Shown here one piece after another: positions 52,079 to 62,175 of a DNA stretch of 64,000 nucleotides. The number at the start of each line of letters is the position of its first letter. Position 1 is the first letter of the stretch. The stretch comes from Acidobacteriota bacterium. Lineage in GTDB: Bacteria; Acidobacteriota; Terriglobia; Terriglobales; Acidobacteriaceae. Location: the NCBI GenBank assembly GCA_013289685.1, contig JABCZL010000005.1, forward strand, positions 186,001-250,000, in the 5' to 3' direction. The notes beneath the pieces were generated by a model. The model did not search any database. It saw only the letters and a program-made list of their open reading frames with translations, and was not told where the DNA came from. Made by a program: the position numbers and the translations under genes.

Positions 52079-53293
52079 TCACGAAGGCGACGAATGCACT
52101 TGTTGCGCGACGGCGGGCCCTTCCTGAACCGCGTCGGGCGGTGCGAAAGCTGGCAGCGGTCCAAGAGGGCAGTTCGGCGACAGCCACTCCAGCTTTTGCT
52201 GCATGATCTTTTGTGAATACTTGGCCAGGTAGTGGACGATGGTCTCGATGCGGATCTTGATGCCGCCGGCCGGCTTGGTGGAATCCAGGTCGCCAAATTT
52301 GAAGAAGAGAGTCCCCGTGGCCTCCACGATTTTCTGCGTGGGGGTGTAGGTGGGCTGATCCATGCCGCACTCGTAGCTGGAAAGACGGACTACGCAGGTG
52401 ATCCAGGGGCATCGGGCCGCGACTTTCGCTCCCCACATGATTTCGTTGGTGTTGCTGCTGTAGGAAGACATCCAGACATCGGAAATGTCGAACGGGCTCT
52501 TGATTCTTCCCATCTGCATGTCGGCTTCGAACAGCCAGTTCATCAGGTCTTCATCGCCGGGGAGATATTGCAGCCACAGAATCGGATAGCCGTGGGCCTG
52601 CAGGTCTCCTTCAATCTCATGGCCGATTCCGGTGTCCATGTGATAGGGACGCGCCAGCACCAGAATGCACGGCTTCTGGTTTTTCGCGCACCAGGTCAGA
52701 ATGTCGCGGCTCTGCTTTCTGGCTTTTTCTGTGAAGCTGTCGAGGGCTTCGAATCCAGCTTTGACGGCGCGCTCCGTCTCTTCCAGTTCCAGGTTGAACA
52801 CATCTTTAAGCGAAGTGTGTAGTTGCTCGGTGACCATGTGCCGGTCTCCGAGACTGACGAACGGGGAAGCATACGTAATACCGGCCTCGCCAAAAACGTC
52901 GCGTTCCTTAAGAAATCCCGCCTTGATGTTCTCAGGGCCGGCCATCACGCGCGTGCACGTGACGGTGTCGACCACGTGGCCATGCAGGACGGAAGGCAGG
53001 GAGTGAATCATGGGGCTGAGCAGAATGTTGATCTTCTTTTTCTGTCCGAACACCAACTCGCCGTAGTGCCCGCTGATGGCCTTCACGGGATAGCAGCAGT
53101 CGACCGTGCCGCGGCCCTTGCCGAACTCGCGGCCTTGCTCCTCCGACGTGTCGGAACTGAACACGATGTTCTCCGACTCGATGCCGATTGATTTCAGGAA
53201 GCCCACCCAGAACTGGTGAGTTGTCCAGATGTTCAGCACCTTCGGAATTCCGACGCGCACCTGCGAACGGTCTTTATTCTTATCCTTAGGCAC
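52079..53293 (-). CDS. acyl-CoA dehydratase activase-related protein, middle component (COG3580-like)
   Basis: A 404-aa protein: VRVGIPKVLNIWTTHQFWVGFLKSIG, EFGKGRGTVDCCYPVKAISGH, SPMIHSLPSVLHG, ILVLARPYHMDTGIGHEI, and SYSSNTNEIMWG, text of the domain following the activase in 1,400-aa proteins of anaerobes. DCCYPVK has the cysteine pair expected of a cluster-binding site. The GTG at 53293 overlaps the previous gene's stop by 8 bp; a longer frame to 53347 overlaps it more and is less likely. Translationally coupled. Confidence 0.85.
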   Translation of the reverse strand: MPKDKNKDRSQVRVGIPKVLNIWTTHQFWVGFLKSIGIESENIVFSSDTSEEQGREFGKGRGTVDCCYPVKAISGHYGELVFGQKKKINILLSPMIHSLPSVLHGHVVDTVTCTRVMAGPENIKAGFLKERDVFGEAGITYASPFVSLGDRHMVTEQLHTSLKDVFNLELEETERAVKAGFEALDSFTEKARKQSRDILTWCAKNQKPCILVLARPYHMDTGIGHEIEGDLQAHGYPILWLQYLPGDEDLMNWLFEADMQMGRIKSPFDISDVWMSSYSSNTNEIMWGAKVAARCPWITCVVRLSSYECGMDQPTYTPTQKIVEATGTLFFKFGDLDSTKPAGGIKIRIETIVHYLAKYSQKIMQQKLEWLSPNCPLGPLPAFAPPDAVQEGPAVAQQVHSSPS

Positions 53294-55625
53294 CGACGCG
53301 ACGGAACGCTTCTTTGCGGACCAGATCGGCAACGTTGGGAAACGCATTTTTGGTCTTCTCCATCCCCGTCTTGATAACCTTCATCTCGTTCAAATCTTCT
53401 ACGAGTCCCTTGGGGCAGGAGTTATTTACAATGACACGCTCCCATCCTTTTTCCAGAGGAACCTTGCTCCACTCCCGGCCTTTTCCGCCGTCGAGTTCGA
53501 CGTCGATGAAGCTGCGCTGGCAAGTCACGGGGCACCAATGGCAGACGGTGTCGACCGAGGTGGCCGTCTTATAGGTCAACCTCTCGATCGCATCGAAACC
53601 ACGGAACTTGCTTTCCCCGCCGGCTTCCCACCAATCCAAAGCGACGAGGGCCGCGCCAATCGCTCCCGCTTCGCCCGAGTACGGGTGCACGACCACCTCC
53701 GCGTCGGGAACCTTCTTCAGAATGAAATCCACCTGCGTTTTCACGACCGCGAGGTTTTTGTGGGTCCCGCCCTGCAGGATGTACTTCTTGCCCACCTGTT
53801 GCAGGTTGTTCAGGCCGCCCGCGTAGATCCAGACGTTCAGCGGAAGAATCGCGCATAGCCCGGCCAGAATTTCTTCCGCATGCCAGCCCTTGCGCTGCTG
53901 ATTGACGATGTCGCTCTGCAGGAAGACGCCACATCCCATGGAGAGTTGCGGCATGGATTGAGCGCGGAAAGCGCCGTCGGCCATCTCGCTCATGGGAATG
54001 TTGAAGCGCTCCGCGACGCCTTGAAGGAACGCGCCGTTGCCCGAGGAACACTGCGAGTTCAGGCGGAAATCTGTGACGGCGCCGTTGTTCAGGATCATGA
54101 TCTTGACATCGACACCGCCCACGTCGCAGATGCAATCCGCGTCGGGGAAATAGTGCAGGCCGGCGCTGGCGTGAGCAATGGTCTCGACCACGGGGCAGTC
54201 GGCGCCCAGGATGTCTTTCAGCAGATCTTTGCCGTATCCCGTGATAGCGAGGCCGAGAATCTGTCCGTCTCCAACTGCCTCACGAACCTGGCGGAACAGG
54301 CTCTTGGCGTCGTCGATGGGATTTCCACGGCTCAATGCATAGCAAGAAAACAGCAGGTCTTTGTCTGGCGACATCAAGACTGCTTTCGCCGTCGTCGAGC
54401 CGAAATCGCAGCCCACCACGACCGGCCCAAGCTTGCTGGTCTTGCCGAGCATGGGGAGTTGGACGCGTGGAACGCGGCGGGGTTTCCCGTGGCCGTTCGA
54501 GTGCCCGTTGCCGTTGCTTTTTGCGGGCGCCGGGGCGCCGGTCCCCTTGCTGGGAGTGGAATAGCGACTCAGAAAAGACTGCAGCTCTTCGTGATCTTTC
54601 CAGAGCCCGGCGCTGCCCAGCTTCTTCTTCTCCTCATGTTGCCCTTCTTCAATCCACCAGCTCAGCTTCTTCGTTCCCAGGTAGGTGCCGACCGTCGGTG
54701 AATCTCTCAGGCCTACCTCGATGCAGCCTTGCGCCGCATAGTAGAGAGCATTGTCGGGCACGTGGATGAACGACGCCGGATCGCGATCGTCCGGGATCGC
54801 AACCTTGCGCTCTTTCCACACTTTGCTCAGATGGTAGCGCCATGCTTCCTGCAGCCCCTTGAAGAACAGGTTGGGGCCGCCCAGCAAGAGGATCTCAGGC
54901 AGGGGAGTGTTGCCCTTCGTCAGGGTCGCGAGGTTTTGATAGACCACCGCTTCGAAGAGCGAAGCGATGATCTCCTCGACGGAAACCCCGGCTTTCAGCA
55001 AGGTATTGGAGTCGGCTTCGGCGAAAATACCACACTTGCTGCTGATCTTGTGCAGCGTGTAACCCGTGTAGCCCATCTGCGAAAGTTGCTCGGTGGAGAT
55101 TTCCAGTTTCCGGGCGGTCTTTTCGATGAAGGTCCCGGTGCCACCAGAGCACGCGCTCTGCATCAGCACCTGCTTGCTCTTGCTGGGGCCATCTCCGTTG
55201 AAGAAAATTGTTTTCATGTCTTCGCCGCCGATTTCGCTGACGAAGCGCACGTTGGGATGAAGTTTTTCGACGGCAGCGGCGACGGCCACGACCTCCTGAA
55301 CGACCTTCCCGCCGACCAGGGGAGCGATCAATCCCGCACCCGAACCGGTAAAGAAAACGCGGTCCTTCTCCGGAGTGAAGCCGTGGTCCTTCTCCATTCG
55401 ATTCAGGAAATCGAGAACTTTCTCGGCCTGCTTGGTGTTGTGACGTTCGTAGGCCTGCCCGAGGATCTCCCCGGACGCGGTAGCAATCGAGTACTTGCAC
55501 GTCGTGCTGCCCACATCGAGGCCACAGATTTTCCCCGTGCCTGTAGGAGCCGCTCGCTGAGGCGCCGGTTTGATCAGCGAAGGATCTTGCTCGAGCGGTT
55601 GTATCTGAATAAAGCCTTCTGCCAT
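53286..55625 (-). CDS. tandem BcrA/BadF-type ATPase, activase (COG1924-like)
   Basis: A 779-aa protein with two ASKHA domains: about residues 30-290 (GLDVGSTTCKYSIA, VFFTGSGAGLIAP, SACSGGTGTF) and about 395-660 (VVVGCDFGSTTAKAVLM, CDVGGVDVKIMIL, NSQCSSGNGAFLQG, MGCGVFLQSDI). A Gly/Asn-rich linker joins them. The cysteines in CSGG and CSSGNG/GCGVF are cluster-binding as in 2-hydroxyglutaryl-CoA dehydratase activase, which uses ATP to drive low-potential electrons. The C-terminal segment has CHWCPVTCQRSF. It sits between the two other components. Confidence 0.88.
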   Translation of the reverse strand: MAEGFIQIQPLEQDPSLIKPAPQRAAPTGTGKICGLDVGSTTCKYSIATASGEILGQAYERHNTKQAEKVLDFLNRMEKDHGFTPEKDRVFFTGSGAGLIAPLVGGKVVQEVVAVAAAVEKLHPNVRFVSEIGGEDMKTIFFNGDGPSKSKQVLMQSACSGGTGTFIEKTARKLEISTEQLSQMGYTGYTLHKISSKCGIFAEADSNTLLKAGVSVEEIIASLFEAVVYQNLATLTKGNTPLPEILLLGGPNLFFKGLQEAWRYHLSKVWKERKVAIPDDRDPASFIHVPDNALYYAAQGCIEVGLRDSPTVGTYLGTKKLSWWIEEGQHEEKKKLGSAGLWKDHEELQSFLSRYSTPSKGTGAPAPAKSNGNGHSNGHGKPRRVPRVQLPMLGKTSKLGPVVVGCDFGSTTAKAVLMSPDKDLLFSCYALSRGNPIDDAKSLFRQVREAVGDGQILGLAITGYGKDLLKDILGADCPVVETIAHASAGLHYFPDADCICDVGGVDVKIMILNNGAVTDFRLNSQCSSGNGAFLQGVAERFNIPMSEMADGAFRAQSMPQLSMGCGVFLQSDIVNQQRKGWHAEEILAGLCAILPLNVWIYAGGLNNLQQVGKKYILQGGTHKNLAVVKTQVDFILKKVPDAEVVVHPYSGEAGAIGAALVALDWWEAGGESKFRGFDAIERLTYKTATSVDTVCHWCPVTCQRSFIDVELDGGKGREWSKVPLEKGWERVIVNNSCPKGLVEDLNEMKVIKTGMEKTKNAFPNVADLVRKEAFRRVGA

Positions 55626-55729
55626 GGATCACCCTCGTCTCAGCATGGTTCGAGTTCGTGGAGCGTTTGAGCCGGGTGCCCCATTTCTCGCGTCTTTTGC
55701 GAGAAGTGGGGCTTTCGCTTCCCCTGCCA

Positions 55730-57265
55730 TCAGGCCCGCGCCAGTCCTTTGTCGTAGGCCAAGTGCGCGACATAGTTCGCCGCCCCTCCAGCGTAGGCTC
55801 GGTGGGGTACGTAATAGGTAGCCTTCCGCGTTTCCGGATGCTTGTCCTCGTAGGCCCGAATCGCTTTCTCGGTCAGACCGGTCTTGTCCATGACGCCTTC
55901 AAACTCGGCCTGCGCCCGTTTCTTCGCTTCGGTAAGAATCATCTGGCAGCGCGACAGCGCGTGCACTTCAGCGTCTCCCTTTACTTCGATTGGGGCGTAG
56001 AGCAGGTCGGGATACTTGCCGACTACGTTGGCCATCGACCCGATGGACATGGTGTTGGGCATGCAGGAGTACGGCGACAACTCACAGATCATGTGGGCCG
56101 TCTTGTGGTGGTAGGAATGCAGCGCCTTGCCGATCAGCATATGGCCTTCGCCGCCGCGCAGTTCGAAATGGTAGAAGGGCTCGGCCAAGCTCTTGAGTTC
56201 TTCCTGGTCCGGCAGTTCGTGGGGCAGGTTCGCCAGCGCTTTGCGGAAGCGGTTGTAGGTACCACGATAGATGCGCTCCAGCGCATGCAGCGCGAGGTTC
56301 TCGACCTTCGGGTGCTTGCTTTTGGCGTTACGGTGCTCCAGTTTGCGGATGGTTGGGTGCATCAGGTAGTGCAGCCACACCGCGACCGGCGGTGCGATCA
56401 CTTCCGATTCTTCCGACTCCAGCCAGCGCTTGATGTTGTAGTTGCCTTCGCCTTCATGCGTCTGCAGCCAGAATTCTCCGGTAATCTTTACTTTCGCTTT
56501 CACCCGCAGATGGTCGACTTCAATCGCGTCCCACTTCTTGCGGACGTCGCGCAGGGCGCGGGTGAAATAGCTGCTCATCAGATGCCAGGCCAGCGTGCCG
56601 TACTTCTTGCCCTTGTCAGGCCGGTGCAGGAAGCGGTCGTACATCTGCTCCACGCACTCGCGCAGTACCAGTTCCGTCTGTCCCGGGTTGACTTCGTAGG
56701 GACGAGTCATATATTCGAGGTCCGTCACCAGGTCCCCACAGAGGATCGACCAGATGATGCCCAGGCTCATCGGCATGTTGATGTCGAGACCGCCGCCGTT
56801 GCCGGGGCCCTGGTCGAGTTCGTCCTGGGCCAGCAGGAAAAGACGGAAGTCGCGAAGTCCCAGTCCGTCCAGAGCCATGGCATAAGACTCGTGATACTGG
56901 CCGAAGCGGCACGGTCCGCAGGCGCCCGCCGTCAGGAAGACATATTTGCTGTTGACCTTGTCCTTGCCGTGTTCGTTCACTTCCTTCTTCAGGAAGTTGA
57001 CCAGGCTTCCGGTGGTGAAGATGGTGGGGCAGCACGCTCCCACATCGATCAGTTCCTTGCCCGCGTCCAGGTCCTCGCGGGCAATGTTAGGCAGCGGCTC
57101 GGCTTTGTACTTTAGGTTGTGAAGAGCGCCTTGCATCATGCGCTCGTGTTTCCAGGTGAGGCCACCGTACAGAATTGTGGTTTCGTCCCGCTGTTCGCGC
57201 GTGAAGGGCCGGGGTTTGTAGGCGGTGTAATGGGTGATGATAGGCAACTGTGCCGCTTGGGCCAT
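55730..57265 (-). CDS. acyl-CoA dehydratase activase-related protein, third component (COG3581-like)
   Basis: A 511-aa protein with DVGACCPTIFTTGSL, LTAGACGPCRFGQYHES, LDINMPMSLG and CELSPYSCMPNTMSIGSMANV, the final domain of the giant activase proteins. Its cysteines resemble those of the D-component of 2-hydroxyacyl-CoA dehydratases that holds a [4Fe-4S] cluster. GGAGATAATTTC precedes the ATG. It is the first gene of the three (transcription is leftward), so the order is COG3581-COG1924-COG3580. No substrate dehydratase (HgdA/B or BcrB/C) is nearby. Confidence 0.85.
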   Translation of the reverse strand: MAQAAQLPIITHYTAYKPRPFTREQRDETTILYGGLTWKHERMMQGALHNLKYKAEPLPNIAREDLDAGKELIDVGACCPTIFTTGSLVNFLKKEVNEHGKDKVNSKYVFLTAGACGPCRFGQYHESYAMALDGLGLRDFRLFLLAQDELDQGPGNGGGLDINMPMSLGIIWSILCGDLVTDLEYMTRPYEVNPGQTELVLRECVEQMYDRFLHRPDKGKKYGTLAWHLMSSYFTRALRDVRKKWDAIEVDHLRVKAKVKITGEFWLQTHEGEGNYNIKRWLESEESEVIAPPVAVWLHYLMHPTIRKLEHRNAKSKHPKVENLALHALERIYRGTYNRFRKALANLPHELPDQEELKSLAEPFYHFELRGGEGHMLIGKALHSYHHKTAHMICELSPYSCMPNTMSIGSMANVVGKYPDLLYAPIEVKGDAEVHALSRCQMILTEAKKRAQAEFEGVMDKTGLTEKAIRAYEDKHPETRKATYYVPHRAYAGGAANYVAHLAYDKGLARA

Positions 57266-57325
57266 GAAATTATCTCCTCACCAAATTTTTCCCCACGGAA
57301 GTGTGTCGGGATTGTACATCCGACA

Positions 57326-58606
57326 TCAACTGTCTTCAAACACCAAAGCAACTGCCGTCGTCGCCAGCGCACAGGGCGGGTCCTCCCAATGGCGGGCGAG
57401 TACGGGATGACGGAGCCCGTGCTGCCGAATGCATTGAATCACAACTACGAAAAATGCCGCTCCAATAAGTTGGGCAATAATCGGGACGTGCAGGGCATAG
57501 ATCAGGTCATGGCGATCGGCCAGCCGCCCGATCACAAGCGGCGCAATGGCCATGGAGAACAGGTTCACGAACAAGTAGTAGAAGCCCAGGGCTGTCGCGT
57601 GTCCTCGGGGTGGAACCAGATCGTGGATGGTGGCGGTCAGGGGGCCGTGATACCAGCTTAAGAAAAACGCCCCCAAACCGAAGAGCAGCAGGAAATGAAT
57701 TTTTTCGCTGGCATAAAGCGCAAAATAAATTGCTGGAGCTGCCAGCACAAAGCCGATCGGGACGATGGCGGCTCGTCCCCAAGCGCGCAGTCTCGCCAGT
57801 AAGTCCGACAGGTATGCGCCGGTCGCGATGCCGAGCATCCCACCCAGAACGATCGTCAGACCCAGGGCCATGCTGGCCTCCGCCGCGCTGAACCCTTTTT
57901 GCTGGACCAGATCGGGACCCCAGACAACATAGGAATATCCGGCGAAACTGCAAAAGAATCCGCTGACCAGAAGGGCCAAGAAAGCCGGTACCCGCAATAG
58001 CTCCCGCAGGCTCATCGATTCTTTCGCCACACTAACCACCGATTCCGGCAGCTTTAGGGACGCCAGACCGAGAAGAACTCCCGGTATCCCGACCATGAAG
58101 AAGGCGAAACGCCATCCGAACTGCGCCGCGATATATCCACCCAGGCTGATCCCGGTTGCGCCCCCAATGAACATCCCGATGTCGAAGGAACCCTGCACCC
58201 GAGCGCGGACTTCCTTAGGGAAGGCTGCGGTGATCACCGCCGCACCAGCAGGTGTATAAGCCGCTTCCCCGATGCCCACCAACCCCCTTGCGATCAACAA
58301 GGTACGGAACGAACCCGCCAGTCCACTGAAGAAAGTTGCGCCGCTCCAGAACAGGATCCCGGTACTGATCACGGCCCGCCGTGAAATCCGGTCAGCCAAC
58401 ATCCCCAGGGGGAAACTGGCCAGTGAAAGCACAACCGTGAAAGCGGTTGCCAGAGTGCCCAGCTGCAAACGCGTCAGGCCGAAGTCCTGGCGGAGGTAGG
58501 GAAACAGGGCGAACACGATCTGCCGGTCAACATAGTTCACAAAGTTGACCAGCATCAGGATCAACAGCACCCGCCACTGCTTGCCCGTGAAGTCAGAAAG
58601 CTTCAT
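57326..58606 (-). CDS. major facilitator superfamily transporter
   Basis: A 426-aa 12-TM protein: NFVNYVDRQIVFALFPYLRQDFGL, the MFS A-motif GMLADRISRRAVI, and RGLVGIGEAAYTPAG in TM4-5. The pattern fits the Spinster-like / hexuronate-type group. The C-terminus is short. It starts at ATG 58606 and ends 61 bp before the activase operon, so it could be read through into it. The substrate is unknown. Confidence 0.88.
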   Translation of the reverse strand: MKLSDFTGKQWRVLLILMLVNFVNYVDRQIVFALFPYLRQDFGLTRLQLGTLATAFTVVLSLASFPLGMLADRISRRAVISTGILFWSGATFFSGLAGSFRTLLIARGLVGIGEAAYTPAGAAVITAAFPKEVRARVQGSFDIGMFIGGATGISLGGYIAAQFGWRFAFFMVGIPGVLLGLASLKLPESVVSVAKESMSLRELLRVPAFLALLVSGFFCSFAGYSYVVWGPDLVQQKGFSAAEASMALGLTIVLGGMLGIATGAYLSDLLARLRAWGRAAIVPIGFVLAAPAIYFALYASEKIHFLLLFGLGAFFLSWYHGPLTATIHDLVPPRGHATALGFYYLFVNLFSMAIAPLVIGRLADRHDLIYALHVPIIAQLIGAAFFVVVIQCIRQHGLRHPVLARHWEDPPCALATTAVALVFEDS

Positions 58607-58830
58607 TTGGAAGCACTCAACTGGCTGTGTTCCCCAAGGTATCCGAACCGCGTTGAAAAGGCAGCCTTAAAGTGAGTACATCTCCCGGGACAGCGCTGCA
58701 AGCGACAATGTGCGACATCCCGCGTCACGCCAACAAAACGCGAGGCTTCCAGGTTGCATTGATGTGAATGGGCGGCGTATTCTTGCGCCACTCTTCAATT
58801 TGTGGGCCCGGATGGAATGGACGACGGACG

Positions 58831-60678
58831 ATGGGCGCCGACGGCATACAACCACAACCGACCTTGCAACACCAGCCGGCGGACGACCGCCTTGACTCAT
58901 GGAAGGAGATTGCGGGTTATCTGAAGAAGGAAGTCCGGACCGTCCAGCGCTGGGAAAAGAGCCTGGGTCTGCCCGTCCGTCGCCTGACTCAGGGCAAGCA
59001 GGGCACGGTATTCGCCTACAAAGCCGATCTGGATGCCTGGTGGCTGGAGAGCCAGAGCAAAGTTGACGTCGAAGAAAGTAAGACGGCGGGCGACGGTGAT
59101 TCCTCCGGATCCAACGTTGTGGTTTTGGCGCGGGTTGCCGATCAAGTCGAAAAAACGACAGGTGACGATGACGGGTCCGACCGGTCACCCCGAATGGTGC
59201 TCGTAATTATCCTGTTCACCATAGCTGTGGCAGCGCCGCTTACCGTCTTCTGGCCCCAGATTCGCAGCAGCATTTGGCCTGCTACTCCCAAGATGACTCT
59301 GGCCGTCCGGCCCTTCAAGAACATGAGCGGCGACCCAAACCAGGACTTTGTCGCCGACGGGCTGACCGAGGAAATGATCACGTGGCTCGGGCAACTTCAT
59401 CCCGACGAGATGGGCGTGATCCGATTGAGCCCGGCCTATGCCTCGAGTGACCTCGATCGCATCGGCAAGGACATTCATGCCAACTATGTTCTCGAAGGCA
59501 GTGTTCGCGTTTCTGGACAGCGCGTGGCGATTACTGCGCAGCTGCTTCAGGTCAGCGACCATACTCTGGTCTGGGGGGAGGCTTACGAGCGCGACTTGCA
59601 GGACGTTCTGCGCATTCAGGCCGAGGTCGCCGGCGCCATTGCCAGCGGAGTCCTGAATAAGCTTCCCCATGCCCAACCCGTAATCCGGCAGGTTAATGGC
59701 GAGGCCTATCTGGCTTACCTGGAAGGACGGTACTTCTGGAACAAGCGGACAGAGGAAGGCTTCGCCAAGGCGATGACGCTGTTCCAACGGTCGATTGAGA
59801 TCGACCCGAGCTATGCGCCTCCGTATGCCGGACTTGCCGACTGTTACGAACTGCTGGGGTCGGCGCCTTACTCGACACTCGCGCCCAAGAAAGCGTTTCC
59901 GCAGGCCGAAGCCGCCGCCAGGAAGGCTCTGGAACTCGATAGCACGCTTGCCGAGGCGCACGTGTCGCTCGGCTATTCGCAACTGGCGTACGAATGGAAC
60001 TTTCCCGAGGCGCGGAAGGAGTTCGAAAAAGCCCATCAATTGCGTCCGGGATACGCGACCGGCCACCAGTTTTACGGCTACTACCTGACCGCTATGGGCA
60101 AGCTGGACGAGGCGATCGCAGAAAGAAAGAAAGCCGTGGAACTGGATCCGATCAGCCCGTTACTGCACTCAGCTTTGGGTGAAGCCTATTACCACGCGAG
60201 ACAGTTTGACGTCACGATCGAACAGAATAAGAAGGCGCTCGAACTGGATCCCCGCTATGCCATTGCCCTGGTCAACATTGGCCGGGCTTACGAGCAGATG
60301 GGGATGCACCAGCAGGCCCGCGACGCCTTCCAAACCATTCTCACGGCTGCTCCCGAAAACCCCGCAATTCTCTCTCTGATGGGGCACGAGTATGCCGTCT
60401 CCGGCGACAAGGTCAACGCCAACAAGACGCTCGTCCAGTTGAAAGAAATCTCGACCAGAAAATACGTGCCGGCGGTTTACTTCGCGGTAGTCTACATCGG
60501 TCTGAATCGGAAGGATGATGCGTTTTACTGGCTCGACAAGGCTTATGACGAGCGTTGTGAATATCTGGTTTACCTGGGCAGCGAACCATTGGCCGACCCG
60601 CTGAGGGGTGATCCTAGGTTTTCTCATCTTTTGAGCCGGATCGGGTTGCAGGCGGTCACCACTCATTCTGCGCGCTGA
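58831..60678 (+). CDS. HTH - TM - FlgO-like - TPR regulatory protein
   Basis: A 615-aa protein of a type abundant in Acidobacteria. Residues about 20-65 hold a helix-turn-helix of the WKEIAGYLKKEVRTVQRWEKSLGLP form. One TM helix lies near 107-128. Residues about 145-275 have a FlgO-like domain (AVRPFKNMSGDPNQDFVADGLTEEMI, YVLEGSVRVSGQRVAITAQLLQ). From about 290 there are at least six TPR units (AYLAYLEGRYFWNK, AEAHVSLGYSQLAYE). It may be a CadC/ToxR-like membrane regulator sensing a periplasmic signal. ATG 58831 is preferred to one 63 bp upstream. Confidence 0.85.
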   Translation: MGADGIQPQPTLQHQPADDRLDSWKEIAGYLKKEVRTVQRWEKSLGLPVRRLTQGKQGTVFAYKADLDAWWLESQSKVDVEESKTAGDGDSSGSNVVVLARVADQVEKTTGDDDGSDRSPRMVLVIILFTIAVAAPLTVFWPQIRSSIWPATPKMTLAVRPFKNMSGDPNQDFVADGLTEEMITWLGQLHPDEMGVIRLSPAYASSDLDRIGKDIHANYVLEGSVRVSGQRVAITAQLLQVSDHTLVWGEAYERDLQDVLRIQAEVAGAIASGVLNKLPHAQPVIRQVNGEAYLAYLEGRYFWNKRTEEGFAKAMTLFQRSIEIDPSYAPPYAGLADCYELLGSAPYSTLAPKKAFPQAEAAARKALELDSTLAEAHVSLGYSQLAYEWNFPEARKEFEKAHQLRPGYATGHQFYGYYLTAMGKLDEAIAERKKAVELDPISPLLHSALGEAYYHARQFDVTIEQNKKALELDPRYAIALVNIGRAYEQMGMHQQARDAFQTILTAAPENPAILSLMGHEYAVSGDKVNANKTLVQLKEISTRKYVPAVYFAVVYIGLNRKDDAFYWLDKAYDERCEYLVYLGSEPLADPLRGDPRFSHLLSRIGLQAVTTHSAR

Positions 60679-60812
60679 GACTCGGCATAACCCTGGCTGC
60701 TTCAGGCGGCTGCCGTCGGACTTCTGTGAGAGACCCGAACGCGCGAAGTGAACCGGTCCAATGTGTTTCCATTTGGACCTTGCCCACGCCCGGCATTATT
60801 ATCTTGAACGCT

Positions 60813-61982
60813 GTGAATACCTCACGGGTCGTCAATATCGAAGATCTGCGCCGTATGGCACAACGCCGGCTGCCCCGGTCGGTATTCGATTATTTGGATG
60901 GCGGCGCCGAATCTGAGATCACGTTAGCGGAAAACTGCCGGGCATTTCGCGATGTCCTGTTTCGTCCTCGCAGCGCCGTAGCCGTCGCCGATTGCGATTT
61001 GAAGACGCGCGTGCTCGGCCATGAACTCTCTTTCCCCGCGATATTGGCTCCAGTCGGATACAGCCGTTTGATGCATCCCGAGGGCGAAGTTGCGGCGGCT
61101 CGTGCCGCGGGGGAAGCCGGGACGGGCTACATCCTCTCAACTATTTCCGGGCACAAATTGGAGGATGTAAAAGGTGGGTCGAAGGGTCCGGTCTGGTATC
61201 AGTTATATCTACTCGGGGGACGCGAAGCCGCCGAAGGTTCTATCGATCGGGCCCGCCGTGCGGGATTTTCTGCGCTGGTCATCACCGTCGATACTCCAGT
61301 TGCTGGACTAAGAGAGCGCGATCCGCGCAATGGCATGAAGGAACTGTTGGGCAGTTCCTGGTTCGCGAGAATTCCTTATTTGCCGAACATTCTCGCGCAT
61401 CCCGGTTGGCTGGCGTCGTTTCTGCTCGATGGAGGCGTGCCCAGGCTGGAGAATGTCGTGATTCCAGGCAAAGGGCCGATGGCACTCCTCGACGTTGGGG
61501 CGGCTCTGGCGAGCGCAACCGTGACGTGGGAAGACTTGCGCTGGATCCGCGAAGTGTGGTCGGGCCCGATCGTGGTGAAAGGCCTTTTGACGGGCGACGA
61601 TGCCAGGCGCGCCGCTGACGAAGGCGCAGCCGCGGTGGTGGTGTCGAATCACGGTGGCCGTCAGCTCGATTCGGTCTCGTCTACCCTGCGGGCGCTCCCG
61701 GAAGTTGTTGCCGCCGTGAAGGGCCGGGTCGAAGTCCTCATGGATGGGGGAGTCCGGCGCGGTAGTGACATTGTGAAGGCACTCTGCCTGGGCGCGCGCG
61801 CAGTCCTTATCGGGCGAGCGTATGCGTATGGGCTTGGGGCGGCAGGTCCAGCCGGAGTCGCTAAGGCGCTGCAGATTTTGCGAGCTGACGTGGAGCGTAC
61901 AGTGCGACTGCTGGGGTGTCCGTCGGTCTCAGCTCTCGATCGGTCGTATGTTGAGGTGCCTGCCAGCTGGCCAGTTCATTGA
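60813..61982 (+). CDS. FMN-dependent alpha-hydroxy-acid dehydrogenase (LldD/glycolate oxidase type)
   Basis: A 389-aa TIM-barrel flavoenzyme: RVVNIEDLRRMAQRRLPRSVFDYLDGGAESEITLAEN at the front, VIVVKG-like strand (IVVKGLLTGDDARRA), active-site SNHGGRQLD with the catalytic His, and DGGVRRGSDIVKALCLGARAVLIGR for the FMN phosphate. It oxidises L-lactate, glycolate, mandelate or a similar 2-hydroxy acid. The GTG at 60813 is chosen from homology-like text; a GTG at 60726 would add 29 residues without pattern. Confidence 0.9.
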   Translation: MNTSRVVNIEDLRRMAQRRLPRSVFDYLDGGAESEITLAENCRAFRDVLFRPRSAVAVADCDLKTRVLGHELSFPAILAPVGYSRLMHPEGEVAAARAAGEAGTGYILSTISGHKLEDVKGGSKGPVWYQLYLLGGREAAEGSIDRARRAGFSALVITVDTPVAGLRERDPRNGMKELLGSSWFARIPYLPNILAHPGWLASFLLDGGVPRLENVVIPGKGPMALLDVGAALASATVTWEDLRWIREVWSGPIVVKGLLTGDDARRAADEGAAAVVVSNHGGRQLDSVSSTLRALPEVVAAVKGRVEVLMDGGVRRGSDIVKALCLGARAVLIGRAYAYGLGAAGPAGVAKALQILRADVERTVRLLGCPSVSALDRSYVEVPASWPVH

Positions 61983-62175
61983 AAGTTGTGGCGCCGATAC
62001 CTACCGCTCCGTGTCTTCTTTGATACAGTGTCTGCCGCGAGATACACTGCCGCTTACCCCTCACACGCTTAAAACCCGCTACTAGATTGAAACCTCAATT
62101 TGGTCCGTGCTTTGCTTTCTAATTTGCAACACCGGGGTCGCGGTTTATAGTTCAGTGTCCCGGCCAAGAGGAGCT

